Assembly (NCBI GenBank): GCA_027382625.1
Contig: JAJKFJ010022279.1
Coordinates: 62,001-126,000 of the forward strand
Length of the DNA: 64,000 nt
Direction of reading: 5' to 3'
Source: Tetmemena sp. SeJ-2015
Lineage: Eukaryota > Ciliophora > Spirotrichea > Sporadotrichida > Oxytrichidae
The translations under genes were made by a program, and so were the position numbers. Shown here piece by piece: positions 1 through 11,163 of the stretch. Numbering within the stretch: the first letter of the stretch is position 1; each line of letters begins with the position of its first letter. Below the pieces are notes generated by a model. The model saw nothing but the letters and a program-made list of their open reading frames with translations. It was not told the DNA's origin and did not search any database.

Positions 1-3000
1 AAAGAGAGCCACTCTGAGATAAAAGAATCTTAGACTGGTCATTAGGAATCAATACCATGTAAGGTGAGTCTATCTTTTCCTAAATCATATAGAGATCATA
101 CCTATCACCAGGTGAATCAAACTTTAAGAATTGTTTATCATCATCCATGATTATCACTTAGAAACTGTTCATCAGAGTTTTGATATGGACTCTGTTCAGA
201 TGCTGAGATTTGTTGAATAGGTCTATTACACACACTTTCAAGGGCATTTAATTGATTTCGTATATAGAATCCCTCACTTGTTTGAGTAGCTTCGCATTAG
301 GTATTGAGATAGGATTAGAGCCATAGTTCTTAAGTTTGAGAAGCTGTGTGCTTAAGTGTTGTTCAGAGGCTGAATATTTTGAGATTAAGTCGAATATGTG
401 AGTATCCTCTGAGTGCTGAAGTAAGTTTGTGAGTGAGGCTAGAATAGACTAACTTTGACTGCTTTAACTCTAAGAAAGCAAATAGAAGTTAGAGTAATTC
501 ACGAGACTCAAGTCTTTCAGTTTAAGAGCTCTTAAAAGCTAGCTCAAGAGTATCAGATAAGTTATCTGAGATGGGTTCAAAGTATCCACTCTTATATCAA
601 CTTGAATAGCCTATAGCACGAACTGCTGAGCAGATTTATTTAGGAAAGACACTCTATTGAACTTAAAGAAATTCTAGATCTTCTCCTTCTTTAGGCTAAT
701 TTGCGTAGAGATGAATTGCAACCATCCTTCCTCAAGCAATTGATCTTCGCTTATCCTTGAGGCGTACTAATCACTAGAGTATTTTGAAAGAATCCTCTAT
801 CTAATGATAGAATATTGCTTTCTAAAACTGGTGCTGAGATAGCTCAAGTATGCTTTAAAGAACCCTTTCTCTTTATCGTCTAGAATTGATTGAGAAGCTT
901 GAGCAGTTAGTTGCTCATAAGAGTATTTGAGTATTTACTTGAGACTTGAGATGTTCTCATTTCTATCTTTCCTCTTCCCTAGTCCTTCAATAATTTAACT
1001 GTCCTGCTCTTGTAGCTCAACTGCTTTTCTTTCTTGGTAAGTTATATATGGAGCTATATCAAGCTTTCATCTGAGTGTCTAGGTTATCAAAGCTCTTCTT
1101 ATCGTGAATTTAAGCTATCTCACTCTCAGGTTCATCTGCGTAGTAAACCTTAAGTTGTAGACACCTATTCTTTAGAGCTCTTGAGACATCTTTGCCTTGG
1201 TCGACACTTGTATGATGAGAGACCACGAAGATGCTTCTGAAGTTCTTATGAGCTTTTACTAGTCTAATTTGATCACCCTCTACCAAACCCTGCTCATTGA
1301 TAGTCAAAAACTGATTACCTTCTTCAAGGAGGGGATTCAGTCTGTCTAGTATTCATAAAATAATTGAAGGGTTGCAGAGATTAGCGTTCTCAAAGACCAC
1401 CCACTCTCCTTGCTCTATGGCTCTTAGTAGAATAGAATCGACCCATTCGAATCTGCTAGCTGCTTTCTTCAACTGCTTGACAAGATGATGGAATTTATGG
1501 AGTAGAGAGGGCTCTTGCAAGACTTAGTGAGTGTTTATGAAGTTTTAAAGTAAGCTGACTTGCTCCTTCTCTTTCTTTGCACTCTAAAGTTAGTGTTGTA
1601 GATCTAGGATTTCATGCTTAAGCTCAGATTAAAATAGTTTCAAAGATTGGTAGTTGGAGTAAATATGATGCTCGAGGAATCTGTTGAGGTTGTTTTGGGA
1701 GGTTTGCTCAAAGCATCCTAAGAGCTGAGAGGTGTCAGATTTCTCGTTTAGAAGTAACCGATTGAGTGAATAGCCTGCAAGAACTGAGAGAGTTTGAAGG
1801 TTTTGAATGAACCTCTAGGGGTTATTAGTCTGAATGAGTATTGGGATGTCAGTGTTCAAGCAGTCAATATAAGCATGAAATACAAATAAGTATCAGTCAA
1901 CCAAGTATTAGAGAGACAGAGAATCAATAATAAGTAATTAATTTCTTTATTAGGAGCTAATATATTATGAATGAGGACCTTTAAGGTTGAGTATATCTTG
2001 CTCACTATTTGCTAAAATATACTTGGATTAAAAATAGCTAAGATCCTTGTGAGAAGATCGTGACTGTGAATCAATTAGGTCTATTTAACTTAGCTTTGGA
2101 AGAGCATTCCGTGGTCGTCTGATACTCTAACCATAACAGCACTTTGCTGCACAAGGCTTTCCCTATTCAAGACTAAACCACTCTATCTGAGTAATGTGAT
2201 AGCTTCTTGATGCTTCTTTAGCTGAGTCTCTGTAGGTAACAAATCTAGAAGGCATGATTAAAAATAAAATGCATGATAGAGGGAGTTATCATGGGTATTT
2301 CCCTCAGAGTATCTGAATTGTCTATAGAGATGCATGAATCTTGAGAGATCTCTCATGTTTACTGCTCCCTCATCTTAGTACATGTTATTGTCTAGTTTTA
2401 TTAGAATCTCAATTTAGTGAGATAGATTCAAGAGTTTCTCCACATCTATATCGTCCTCAGAGCCTTTCAAAAACGTAATGAATTAAGAATATGTTTCAAC
2501 TCCAACTGTCTTTTGATAATAACCTCATAATCATTTTAAGTGAGTTCTTCGAGATAGATTTTGTTGAATCTGTTTAAGAAAGACTTGGGCAAAGTCTTTC
2601 TGCCTCCTACGCTTGAAGTGCTCTGGCTAGGATTCTAGCAAGCAAAGACAAAGAAGTCTGGGTGGCAGACGAATTCTTAATTAAGCTCAGGAATGTAGAC
2701 AGTTCTTCTGTGATCAAGTAAGGCATTCAAACCTTCGAGCACAGACTGCTGAGCAAGATTCATCTCATCAATAAGGAACCAACTTCCTTCTTTTAAAGCT
2801 TAAGAAGTACTCCATCACACCAGTGGAAGCGAATGTCATCGTCATCATCATCTTGAGAAGAAGTTTTAGCTTGCTCATTGCTTATGTCTGTCATTTTCTC
2901 TTCTTCTACTTCTTATTTTAGATTAGCATTATGAGAAGTAGAGACTGGATACTCACTTCCAAGCAAGTCCATCATATCAGTTTACTCTGATAAATTCACT

Positions 3001-6000
3001 CTCACTAGCTTTCTTCCAGATACTTTGGCTAAGTTTTCAATTAAACTAGTCTTTCCTACTCCTGGAGGACCTTCAATTAAAATAGGCTTGCTTAATTAGT
3101 AGGCTCTCAAAAGCTTTAAGAGATTGACTTTAGTGGTCTCAGCATCAAAAGCATAGCTACCTTTTCCTTAAATCGCATTTTGAGTTTTATCAATTGAAAA
3201 AGCTCCTACACTTATCAAATCCTTTTGATCTTTAAATGCTATCTCATCTTGCACTGGCTTTACATTGAAATTTTCTAATTCAATTTGAGAAAGGTAAGAT
3301 TCGCAAGCCTCTATGATCTCTCTCTTTTACTTATCTCCGGCAACATCTATTCCCAAGCAGAGACCGTCAATTATGACTAGCTAGATAGCATTTCTAAATG
3401 CTTCAACACTTTCTCTGATTTGATCTCCTTTATTGGCTTGTCCTGCTTTCTTTCCTTTATGTGCTGTCTTTTAAGAGGATTTATCAGCTGAGAATATTTT
3501 CTTAGATAGAGTGACTTTTATGAAATCAAGGATATTAAGTATGTCTCTGATACTCAGAGCTTTCTTTAAAGTGAGAAGTGCTTGGCTGCAAGTGTGAAAT
3601 TTATGAAGCCAATGAAATTAAAGATTGAAACTGAAAGCTTTTCTACAAGAGTTTTATCTTATATGAGTAACATCAACTTATCAAAGGCAGTTTCTTTTAT
3701 GATTAAGTAGAGATCAATAGAGTCACTTATATCTTTGAAAAGTGGATAGTCTGAGCTATTCCTCTATTAGCCTTGCTTGTAGAGTTCCACTAATTCAGTT
3801 TACAAGAAATAGGATTCGACCCAAACCTCGGTCATTCTATTTCTAAGTGCAGGACTTAATTCCTTCTTTCCAAAATCACCCGAGGGGTTCATAGTGGCAA
3901 CCATATTGAAACCAGCAGCTCCTTTAATCTTTATTGCCTCCTTACTAGACTTTTCAGAGAGAACTAGAGTTCTATCAGCTTCGAAGACAGAATTAAGGCG
4001 TTCAAGCACTGAATCGTTTGCTAAGGAGATTTCATCTATAAGTAAAAGCCCTCCAGTCTGCATTGACTCTACTAAGATTCCATCATGCCATTCAAAAATG
4101 CATTCTAGATCATCTCTTAAAGATTTGAGAGTTTTAACTATAGCCTGAATCTCAGGGGAGAGCTGCTTATAGGTTTCTGACTTCTTTAATTTAAGAACTT
4201 CTTTGTAGGAGTTATTTAGGTTTATGTTCAGATAAATTTATACATTTTATTCCATATTCAGAGGAGAAAGTAAACTTTACAGTTGAGTGAGCTGAGATTA
4301 GAACTAGTCCTATATCTACTTGAGATTTTTTCTAGTTCTCATGCAACCAATAAAATCTGAAGTCTCTGTGTTCTAGTGACAATTTATTGAATATAAGGTT
4401 TGCTTATTTAATGCAGCAAATATCTAACAAGTGTAGTTTTACCGACTCCAGTCTCTCCTACTAAAAGAACTGGCTCTTAGTTCATTAAGCATTTGTGCAT
4501 AAGCACTGCAAGCCTTTTGAGCTATTATGACTGAATAAGCTTTGGAAGATTAAGTTCAGCAGGAGTACTATCGAAGCTTGACTTTAAGTGCTTTCTGAAA
4601 TACTCTTCGTAATATTTCCTCTCCTCAATCTTAGTTTTGACCACTCTTTCTATAGTTTACTTAATGAAGAGCTTATCTTGTTCATTTCTAGATCTCTCTC
4701 CTAGAACTAAGAATCCTTCCAGAGCCAAATCTTGAGAGCTCACAGATTGGAGCTTAAGCAGTCTATTGGCCCACTTCAATAAATCTCTGACAGTGATTGT
4801 TGAAGTCCTTTCCACTGAATACGCTTCCCTGAGATCTGTAAATTTGAAGACTTTCCATAACTTCTACCATGAGCTTTGCTCTTGTCTGAGGCATCGAGCA
4901 CTTGTGAATGAGAATTAACTCTAGCTCATCTTTAGGTACTTCGCTCACATTTATAAGGATGAATCTGTTCTTGAAAGCTTCAGATAACTCCTTTCTTCCT
5001 CCATAGCCTTCAGTTGGGTTTTATGTAGCGAATATTCTAAAGTTAGGATGAGCCTTTACAACCTTTTAGGTCTCAACAATAAAGAGCTCTCTATTATCGT
5101 CTAAGAGTCTATTAAGGGCTTCTAAAACTTCCGAGGGTGCCTAAATTCAGCTCATCTAATATGACCCAGTATCCTTATCTTACAGCTTCTACAAGTACTC
5201 CTTCTTAAAATACTAACTTTCCACCTCCTTCTTTATCAGGAACGTATGAGCCCAAGTACTCTTAAATATCCGTGTGCATATGATTGTTGATTCGAATTAC
5301 TTTGTTGTTAGTAATGTTAGCCAAGTATTGCACAGTTGAGGTCTTGCCAGCTGATGTTGGACCTTGCAAAATCACTGCATAGTCTGTCACTGCAACAACT
5401 GAGGCTAGTTGCTTCAAAAGTTTCTTGAAAGTGTTCGTAGTAACAAAGTCCTTTTCATCGAAATGCTCTGGCTTGAACTGGCCCTTAGGAATATTTAAAA
5501 AATTATTAAAAGAATAACAAACTGCTCGATGTAAGCATACTTATCTGAGATCTTCTCCTCAGCTTGATACAGACAGCTCTGGTAATGATTTAATTTGGAA
5601 TAATCCAAGAATTAAGCTTTGAATATAACTTTACAAACTCGGCTCAAGATGACTGGCAAAGCAAGTATAAAGCGAGTCATAAATGGCTTTAAGTACTGGA
5701 TATCTCAACTAAATTGAGGATTTCATGTATTAAAGTGCTCTAGTTAAATTTCTCAAACCGATGTTTCCTCTCTTAGTCTGCTTGAAAACTTGCTCTCTCA
5801 CTCTCATATAGAACTCCAAGATTGTTCTTTTTTATCCCTCTTAAACTTAAGTTGAGCAATTTTGATTGATGATATTCCATAAGTCATTCTGATTGTCAAG
5901 TTCATATAAAATGAGAAATTGTTAATATATCAGGAATTATAATTCAGGGACATATATTTCAGTAAGCTTAGATCTCAAGCTCCAAGGTAGTTGCTTCTTT

Positions 6001-7813
6001 CCAGCTGAAGTATAGGGAGGATTCATGCACATGAAAATTCTAAACTCTGGGTGGCGCTTTGTCTCTACGATATCTGCTCTTTCATTAAGTAAAATGTAGT
6101 CACCCTCAACTAGAGTAGCAACTCTATTCAAAACCTATTCACTAGCCAAGTTTATTTCATCTAACAAAACCCACTCTCCATTTTTAATGCTCTTGAATGA
6201 GAGTTCCTTCAATGAATTGGAAAATGAAGCCGCCTCCAGATTCTAGCTTAGCTTAACGCTTAGAAACCTCTTTCACCTATTGATTCAGGTATTCGATGTC
6301 AGCTGCATAGTTTTTCTTCTACTTAGAGCCTTAAATTGAAATCATTCCATGATTGAGACACTGGATAAAGTCTTTGACTCTATTCTCCTCATAGCATTTT
6401 TGGATTAAGTCTAAGAACTTCTGATTTTTATCACTCTTAAAAAGAGACTTGAAAACTGAAAGGAATCGTTCATAGATAGGTCTGAGTAGGAACTTCAGAT
6501 CAACTGGCTTGAATCCACCCAAAAGATCTGCAGAATCAGTGTTCTAATTCATGTTAAAGACATGTATCTTCTTTCCTAAAATTTTAGCAATCTGCTGTAC
6601 TTGAGGGTTGTCTTTCCTGTACCTGTCTCTCCAACTAAAAGAGTAGCTTCATTATGATTAATAGTTGCTAGAATCTGCTCGAGAGGGTTCTAAGAGTGGC
6701 CGCTGTGTAAACGAACTTTCTCTGCTTTAAAACCCTTTTGCTGTTTTTAATTTTGATCTTCCTCCATTTCTTCATCCTCAGGCTTACAATATATAAATTT
6801 TAAAGCTTGGGTAACTTAGATTGCTGAGGTCCTTCCAAAATAGCAGGACTTCTGGCTGACCTAATATTCTCTATTATGGTTCATGATATAATCTGAAACT
6901 GACTAAGGATCCAGCTAAGATTTGTCTGTCTTTTGTTGATTCCAAACTTCAGTCACTAATTCCTCAATCAGCTTAGCCTCAGAAAATTAATAAATACAAA
7001 TGAAGATTGCCTTGAGTAGCTTATCGTACATATATCCAAGGTATATATCTGCACACTCTTCGATGATCACTCGCTTACAATCAGAGGCTAAGAAGAAGTT
7101 TTACTCATCAGAGTCAGTTGAGGGAAAATCATTTTCCTTAAAGTTTTTAGAAAGGAAGATCTCTACTCTCTTAAAGAACTTGAAAACTTAGCGGATTGAG
7201 AATTGCTTATGGTCCAATAACTGATGCTTTAGTTGGTTATTAAGTCGAAGATTGAGAAACTCAATCGATGCAAATAGCACATTCGGAGATGCTGAAGCTT
7301 GTAAAGAAGTGGAAAAGAGAGCCTAAGAATATGTGCGAAGTCCTCCCTTCCTTGAATTTTTTCAAGCGAGACTTCGACTAAGTGGGACAAGAAAGGCTTT
7401 ATGTCTTCATGATGGCTGAAACCAGCATTACTACTACCTCTTTAAATAATCAAATATTTCATATACTTTGCTATCAAAGGGCAAATATTCTGAAGCCTAA
7501 CTTTGGGACAATCTTGAACTCTGAACTTACTTGGAGCTCATTATTCTGGACAAGAGGAAGTAAAAATGTTAGCAAATCAGATGGTATTTTCTCTATGTTT
7601 CTCAGAACAAGCCATTTAGAAATTATAAAATTAAATTTAGCCATAGCCCTCCTCAGCTGCTACCGTAAGAGGTCCCTTCTTAAATACGAATTCTCCAGAC
7701 TCGTTACATACATAAGTTCCCACAAGATTCTTCGAGTCAAATGTTTCCTCAAGAGTGACCACTATATACGGGTTCTCGTGCTTCGTTTTTTGGCTACTCT
7801 GTCTCTGATATGA
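1..7813 (-). CDS. MDN1: Midasin (MDN1/Rea1), AAA ring segment; inverted germline block, partial
   Basis: Midasin is the giant dynein-like AAA ATPase that strips assembly factors from pre-60S ribosomes in the nucleus. Read on the minus strand with TAA/TAG = Gln, this block carries successive AAA modules. AAA1 has LVGTYVC and GEFVFKKGPLT (about 7640-7740). AAA2 has the P-loop VGETGTGKT (about 6620-6650) and the Walker B/arginine-finger region ending LRSKLTEIYVPEL (about 5940-6130). AAA3 has the P-loop QGPTSAGKT (about 5340-5375). AAA4 has VGETGVGKT (about 4435-4475), then LLLIDEISLA and MNPSGDFGKKELSPALRNR (3800-4063). AAA5 has EGPPGVGKT (about 3040-3070). AAA6 has the finger region with SRALKNRCLQ (about 1110-1310). 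Coding continues off the left edge. The P-loop of AAA1 and the N-terminus are missing here; they lie on the plus strand at 11164-12611. IESs and at least one single-base frame slip (about 5140) interrupt the reading. Confidence 0.93.
5481..5524. other. IES in MDN1, pointer AACTG (44 bp)
   Basis: AACTG occurs at 5476-5480 and 5520-5524, flanking an almost pure A/T insert. On the minus strand, the frame reading DKYAYIEQ runs into noise. Removing 44 bp (insert plus one repeat) joins it in frame to FKPEHFDEKDFV, just before the AAA3 P-loop. There is no usable GT-AG splice pair that restores the frame, so an IES fits better than an intron. Confidence 0.8.
5905..5946. other. IES in MDN1, pointer TTCA (42 bp)
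   Basis: TTCA occurs at 5901-5904 and 5943-5946. The insert is A/T-rich and a multiple of three, so the frame stays open across it. The inserted residues break a well conserved stretch: after removal the minus strand reads YVPELDNQNDLWNIIN, the expected continuation after the AAA2 arginine finger. The short pointer makes the exact boundaries uncertain. Confidence 0.6.
7459..7489. other. Candidate IES in MDN1 AAA1, repeat CAAATATT
   Basis: An 8-bp direct repeat CAAATATT lies at 7451-7458 and 7482-7489. It coincides with the point where the AAA1 reading (GFRIFA, the sensor region) breaks. Downstream a midasin-like frame resumes (NAGFSHHEDIKPFLSHL). Clean removal of 31 bp leaves the frame off by one base, so a nearby base error or different boundaries must be assumed. 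Confidence 0.5.
7616..7644. other. Candidate IES in MDN1 AAA1, repeat AGCCAT
   Basis: A 6-bp direct repeat AGCCAT lies at 7610-7615 and 7639-7644 around an A/T-only core. It sits exactly where AAA1 switches from AAEEGY to WLVLRNIEKIPSDLL (the Walker B region). Removing 29 bp leaves a one-base mismatch of frame. The neighbouring candidate at 7459-7489 is also off by one, and the two together are frame-neutral. Confidence 0.5.
7802..7813 (-). repeat. Scrambling pointer, inverted copy (12 bp)
   Basis: On the minus strand this reads TCATATCAGAGA, identical to 12600-12611 on the plus strand. It lies at the first coding bases of the inverted AAA ring block, in the frame SYQRQSSQKTKHENP. Beyond it (higher coordinates) the midasin similarity stops. 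In hypotrichs, such repeats at the end of one destined segment and the start of the next mark where the two are joined. Confidence 0.88.
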
Positions 7814-9855
7814 TCCCCTTCTCACTTTAATATTTAGAGGTGAAAATATGAGTGAATAGGATATATAACAAAAGTAGTAAATATAGAGAGAAGTAGTGAT
7901 AAAGATATGAGGGTAGTGAGTGAGATAAATTAGTTTGGTGCAGGTTAAAATCAAAGCCAGTTTAAATTATAAAAGAGTATAAATCAATATATCTCACTAG
8001 TTGACTTTTCAAGTTTATAGTTTATAATTTTTAATACTCTTTCACTTGTCAAAGATAATTAAACTTAATCATAGTTGCTTTTTCTTGCAAGTGGTTAATG
8101 AAATAAGTTTAGTATAATTAGGATGGGATAGATAAACGCCACTCAGTGTCTAAGACCCTCTAGTCCACAAAAGTCCATTTACATTCTCTACATCTAACAT
8201 TGCTGCACCAAAGGATTCGACAAACTAGCAGCTGCAGTCTACATAAATAATTAATATTTTCTTTGCTAAGAGAAGAATTATATGTATTCTGCATGGATAT
8301 TTTTAAATTTTTGAGTCGTGAAGAAGATATCTGGGTGCAGATAGGTGAAGGATAGAGTGCGGATAATAATAAACGTTGACAGTTAACCAACCAGGAGGTT
8401 CGACATTACAGTATTTGAGCCCTCAAACTAATTCCTGGAGAGGCTTTAAGGAGTTGATGACTAACAAAAATTTGAGCAACTACTTGCCTCTTCTCTCAAC
8501 CTCCAAACACTCTAGAAGGAGATTCAGAGAGACGGAATCTAATACGCACTCTCATTAAGATTAACTTTTTATTTTTTATTTGAATCTTGATGTTTTCGAA
8601 GCTGCGAGGGGATTTCCCACCACACAGGGACTGGGAAAAATTTCTTAAAAATTTGGAGTTAACTCTCAAAGAGTATAAAACTAAGCATTAACAAATCAAA
8701 ACTAGCAGACGCGCTCCCTAAATTCATTAGATTTAATTAAAATTGTATTTATTCAAGATTGTGAGTAAACTAGTGAAATAGATGCCAGTTACTATAGCTA
8801 ATATATTTTATTACTTATAATCTATAAGTACTATAGCAAGTAGCGCCTCTGATTAATCGAGAAAATATAATAGAAATAAAAACAATAAGCTGCTTGATGA
8901 TTGGGCCAAAATAACGTTATAATAAAGTAGTAGGCCTCCCTTAGTGATTCTATGTCTTTAAATATGAAACTGACTGATCTCAGCTTAGAAAGAGAGATAA
9001 AGTCAGAGAGAAAGACACAAAATCTCCTGGAGACTGCCTCACTCAAAATAAATATTGCTTTCAAAAATTTAAATCCTTACTGTTCAATAATATTATTTTA
9101 AATTGAGTATAATAAAACTGTAGATATAAATGGAGAATGAAAATTGCTTCAGATTAACGAAATCCAAGGGTCCTTTTATATTGAAGAGTAAAAATATTGA
9201 ATTTATAAATGATTATTTTTAAATAAATAATTTTGGCTATAAATATAATGCCATTGGATATTGCAATTTAATTTGTCACAGTAATGATAAATATGAGCTC
9301 CTATTATATAATCATAGTTAAAAAAAATTTATGCTTAAAGTTTTTATTTATGTAAATAGTTAAGTTTATTATGGGAAGCTAACTTTAAATTAATGATTTT
9401 CTAAAAGTTCTTCTCCTTTCTAAATAATGTAATACATATTTAATTGTAAATGAATAAGCAACCACTTGCTATTGTGATATAAACGATGAGAATTGATTGC
9501 ATATGAATTATTCAAAATCTTTCTCATTCCCTCCATAATATTCTAAATTTTGTTACAGCATAAAATATATCTTAAGTTTTTCCTAAAACTATTTCAAATT
9601 CATTTCCCTGAAAAGAAATTTAAATGTCAAGAGCAAAGTTTGCAAGATTATCGCCTTCTAATTTTAGACCCTATCAAATAAATATACAAATTATTCAAGA
9701 GAAGTATGCAGATGATTTTTGGAAAAGTGATGGCTAGGAAATATATTTAACTAAAAAAGTTGAATTTAATATAATTTTATTCCAAACTAAGATTTACACA
9801 AATCTTAAAATTAATTATACTGCTAATTTACACTAAATAATTAAAAAGAAATTGA
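7814..9855. other. Spacer between inverted MDN1 block and secreted-protein gene
   Basis: I recognise no gene here. The DNA is AT-rich, most strongly at 8560-9850. Plus-strand 8350-8855 is open when only TGA is counted as stop, but it lacks a convincing ATG and resembles no family I know. The minus strand at 8160-8390 is similarly open. Both may be chance or may hold small destined segments of other scrambled genes. The last 200 bp or so before 9856 should contain the promoter and 5' leader of the next gene, but no specific motif stands out. Confidence 0.4.
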
Positions 9856-11101
9856 ATGAAGACCTCGCTAAAGAAGATATCCATTGCTGCACTAGCTTTG
9901 ATTGGATTTGTTTCAGTCACAAATGCAAGAGGAGGAGACTTTTGCGTATTCGATAATGACTGCTCCGGCGTCACAGAAGTCTGTCTCGCTAACTCTTGCG
10001 AATAGGTAAGTCAAAACTATTCCTACAGATTGAATATCCATACTTATAAAATCCTCTTAGCGAAGGGATATTAGATATCTAGATAATATCTTACTATCAA
10101 AAAAATTATAAGACTCTAAAATTTCCAAGCATCCCTCTCTTAGAAGCCTAAAACCTTTAGCATTTCAATATCATATTATAAGATGAATTATGTAATTTCC
10201 ATGACTTCACCTAAGTTCTGATATCATCTATCTCAGATTCTGATAAAACAACCGTATCTTGTTGTAGTTTGTGGACCCTGATTTCATTAAGTACTACTTA
10301 CCAGAGTCCATTCCTGATACTCAACACGTCATAGGAGAGACAGTCTCAAATATCGACAACATTTCTCCTTATTTCCCCTTCGGCAATCTGCAGTCACTTG
10401 CTCTTACAAAGTGCAGGAGTGATATTGATTGCAGAGCTAATGGCCTCCAGAAAGGACTTAAATGTATTGCTGGCTACTGCAAGCTAAGTGTAATTTGTTA
10501 TTTTAGCTTCTGACTGTTGCTCTCTTTGAAGAGAAAGGAGAAGACGCTGCCAAGAAATACGTGCATGAACTCAAGGAGAGATTTAAAGTTAAGAAATTTA
10601 AAAATTTTGAGAATGAATCCACTTGCCCACAGAGAAGGGAAGAAGTTCTTACTCTTTTGCAAGGAGTTGCTAAATGTACCTCAAACAGTCATTGACAATA
10701 ATATTTTATTAGATTAAGTCAATGTGTGGGAGGAAAGGTGTGCCTCTTGGGCAAATGCGCTTTCAGATACCTGGCTCTTCATCAATAGCAAGACTAGAGC
10801 CTACTTGATGAGTGGACTCAGTATGAATCTGATCTCAATGACATTTTTTCTGACATCATGCAGGCTGGTCAGGATCTTCCCGCTCAAACGCTTGAGACCA
10901 CCGTCAAGGTCTCTTCTCATCAAACTTCAAAGTAATATAATTTTGATTGTTGAAACTGAGGATGTTCAGAGCTTTGCATTGGTTAATGGCAAATGCAAGC
11001 AAGACAGTGATTGCCCAGGAGGAAGAATCTGCCTCAAATAATCCTCAACTTGTGGCTATAGAACTCTTCTGAGCCTCCTCAACTCCGGAAATCAACACTG
11101 A
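9856..11101 (+). CDS. Secreted cysteine-rich protein, complete germline gene
   Basis: The ATG at 9856 starts a classic signal peptide (MKTSLKKISIAALALIGFVS...), with a likely cut after TNA, residue 24. The mature part carries repeated spaced-cysteine units: CVFDNDCSGVTEVCLANSC, KCRSDIDCRANG, KCTSNSQCVGGKVCLLGKC and KCKQDSDCPGGRICLK. The pattern is C-x3/4-DC/QC-x-GG-x-x-C. One intron (10006-10267) and three IESs interrupt it. Subtracting 262 bp of intron and 84 bp of IES from the 1246-bp span leaves exactly 900 bp, giving 299 residues plus TGA. The Cys pattern resembles small disulfide-rich modules of extracellular proteins, but I cannot assign a family. The gene lies between two blocks of scrambled midasin. 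Confidence 0.88.
10006..10267 (+). other. Intron in secreted Cys-rich gene
   Basis: It begins GTAAGT directly after codons for SCEQ and ends TTGTAG before FVDPDFIKYYLP. Splicing keeps the frame. At 262 bp it is long for this window (others are 35-73 bp), so it may contain a further IES. A shorter GTAAGT...CTACAG choice (10006 to about 10028) would leave an open but unconvincing stretch. Confidence 0.7.
10486..10508. other. IES, pointer AGCT (23 bp)
   Basis: AGCT is present at 10482-10485 and 10505-10508. Without removal the frame ends at a TGA soon after CIAGYCKL. Removing 23 bp gives CKLLTVALFEEKGED in one frame. A GT-AG reading of the same insert does not restore the frame. Confidence 0.8.
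10692..10721. other. IES, pointer AGTCA (30 bp)
   Basis: AGTCA is present at 10687-10691 and 10717-10721. The insert contains an in-frame TGA. Removing 30 bp joins KCTSNS to QCVGGKVC, completing a regular cysteine unit like the others in this protein. Confidence 0.88.
10927..10957. other. IES, pointer AAACT (31 bp)
   Basis: AAACT is present at 10922-10926 and 10953-10957. The preceding frame runs to a TGA inside the insert. Removing 31 bp joins VSSHQT to EDVQSFALVNGKCKQDSDC, in frame with the last cysteine unit and the terminal TGA. Confidence 0.85.
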
Positions 11102-11163
11102 CCAAAATATATATTCCCTTTGAATGAACAGAGGGCGCAACTTATTTAAATCACTCTCAAAGG

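Noticed and set aside
3894..4148. Plus-strand ORF of 84 codons
   Set aside because: Complementary shadow of the conserved midasin AAA4 Walker B region on the minus strand.
7382..7813. Plus-strand ORF of 143 codons
   Set aside because: Opposite strand of midasin AAA1 and its candidate IESs; no protein-like features of its own.
10006..10267. Reading the 262-bp interval as coding sequence
   Set aside because: Two frames stay open across it, but neither joins both sides in frame. The GTAAGT-TTGTAG intron does, and gives an exact 900-bp coding length.
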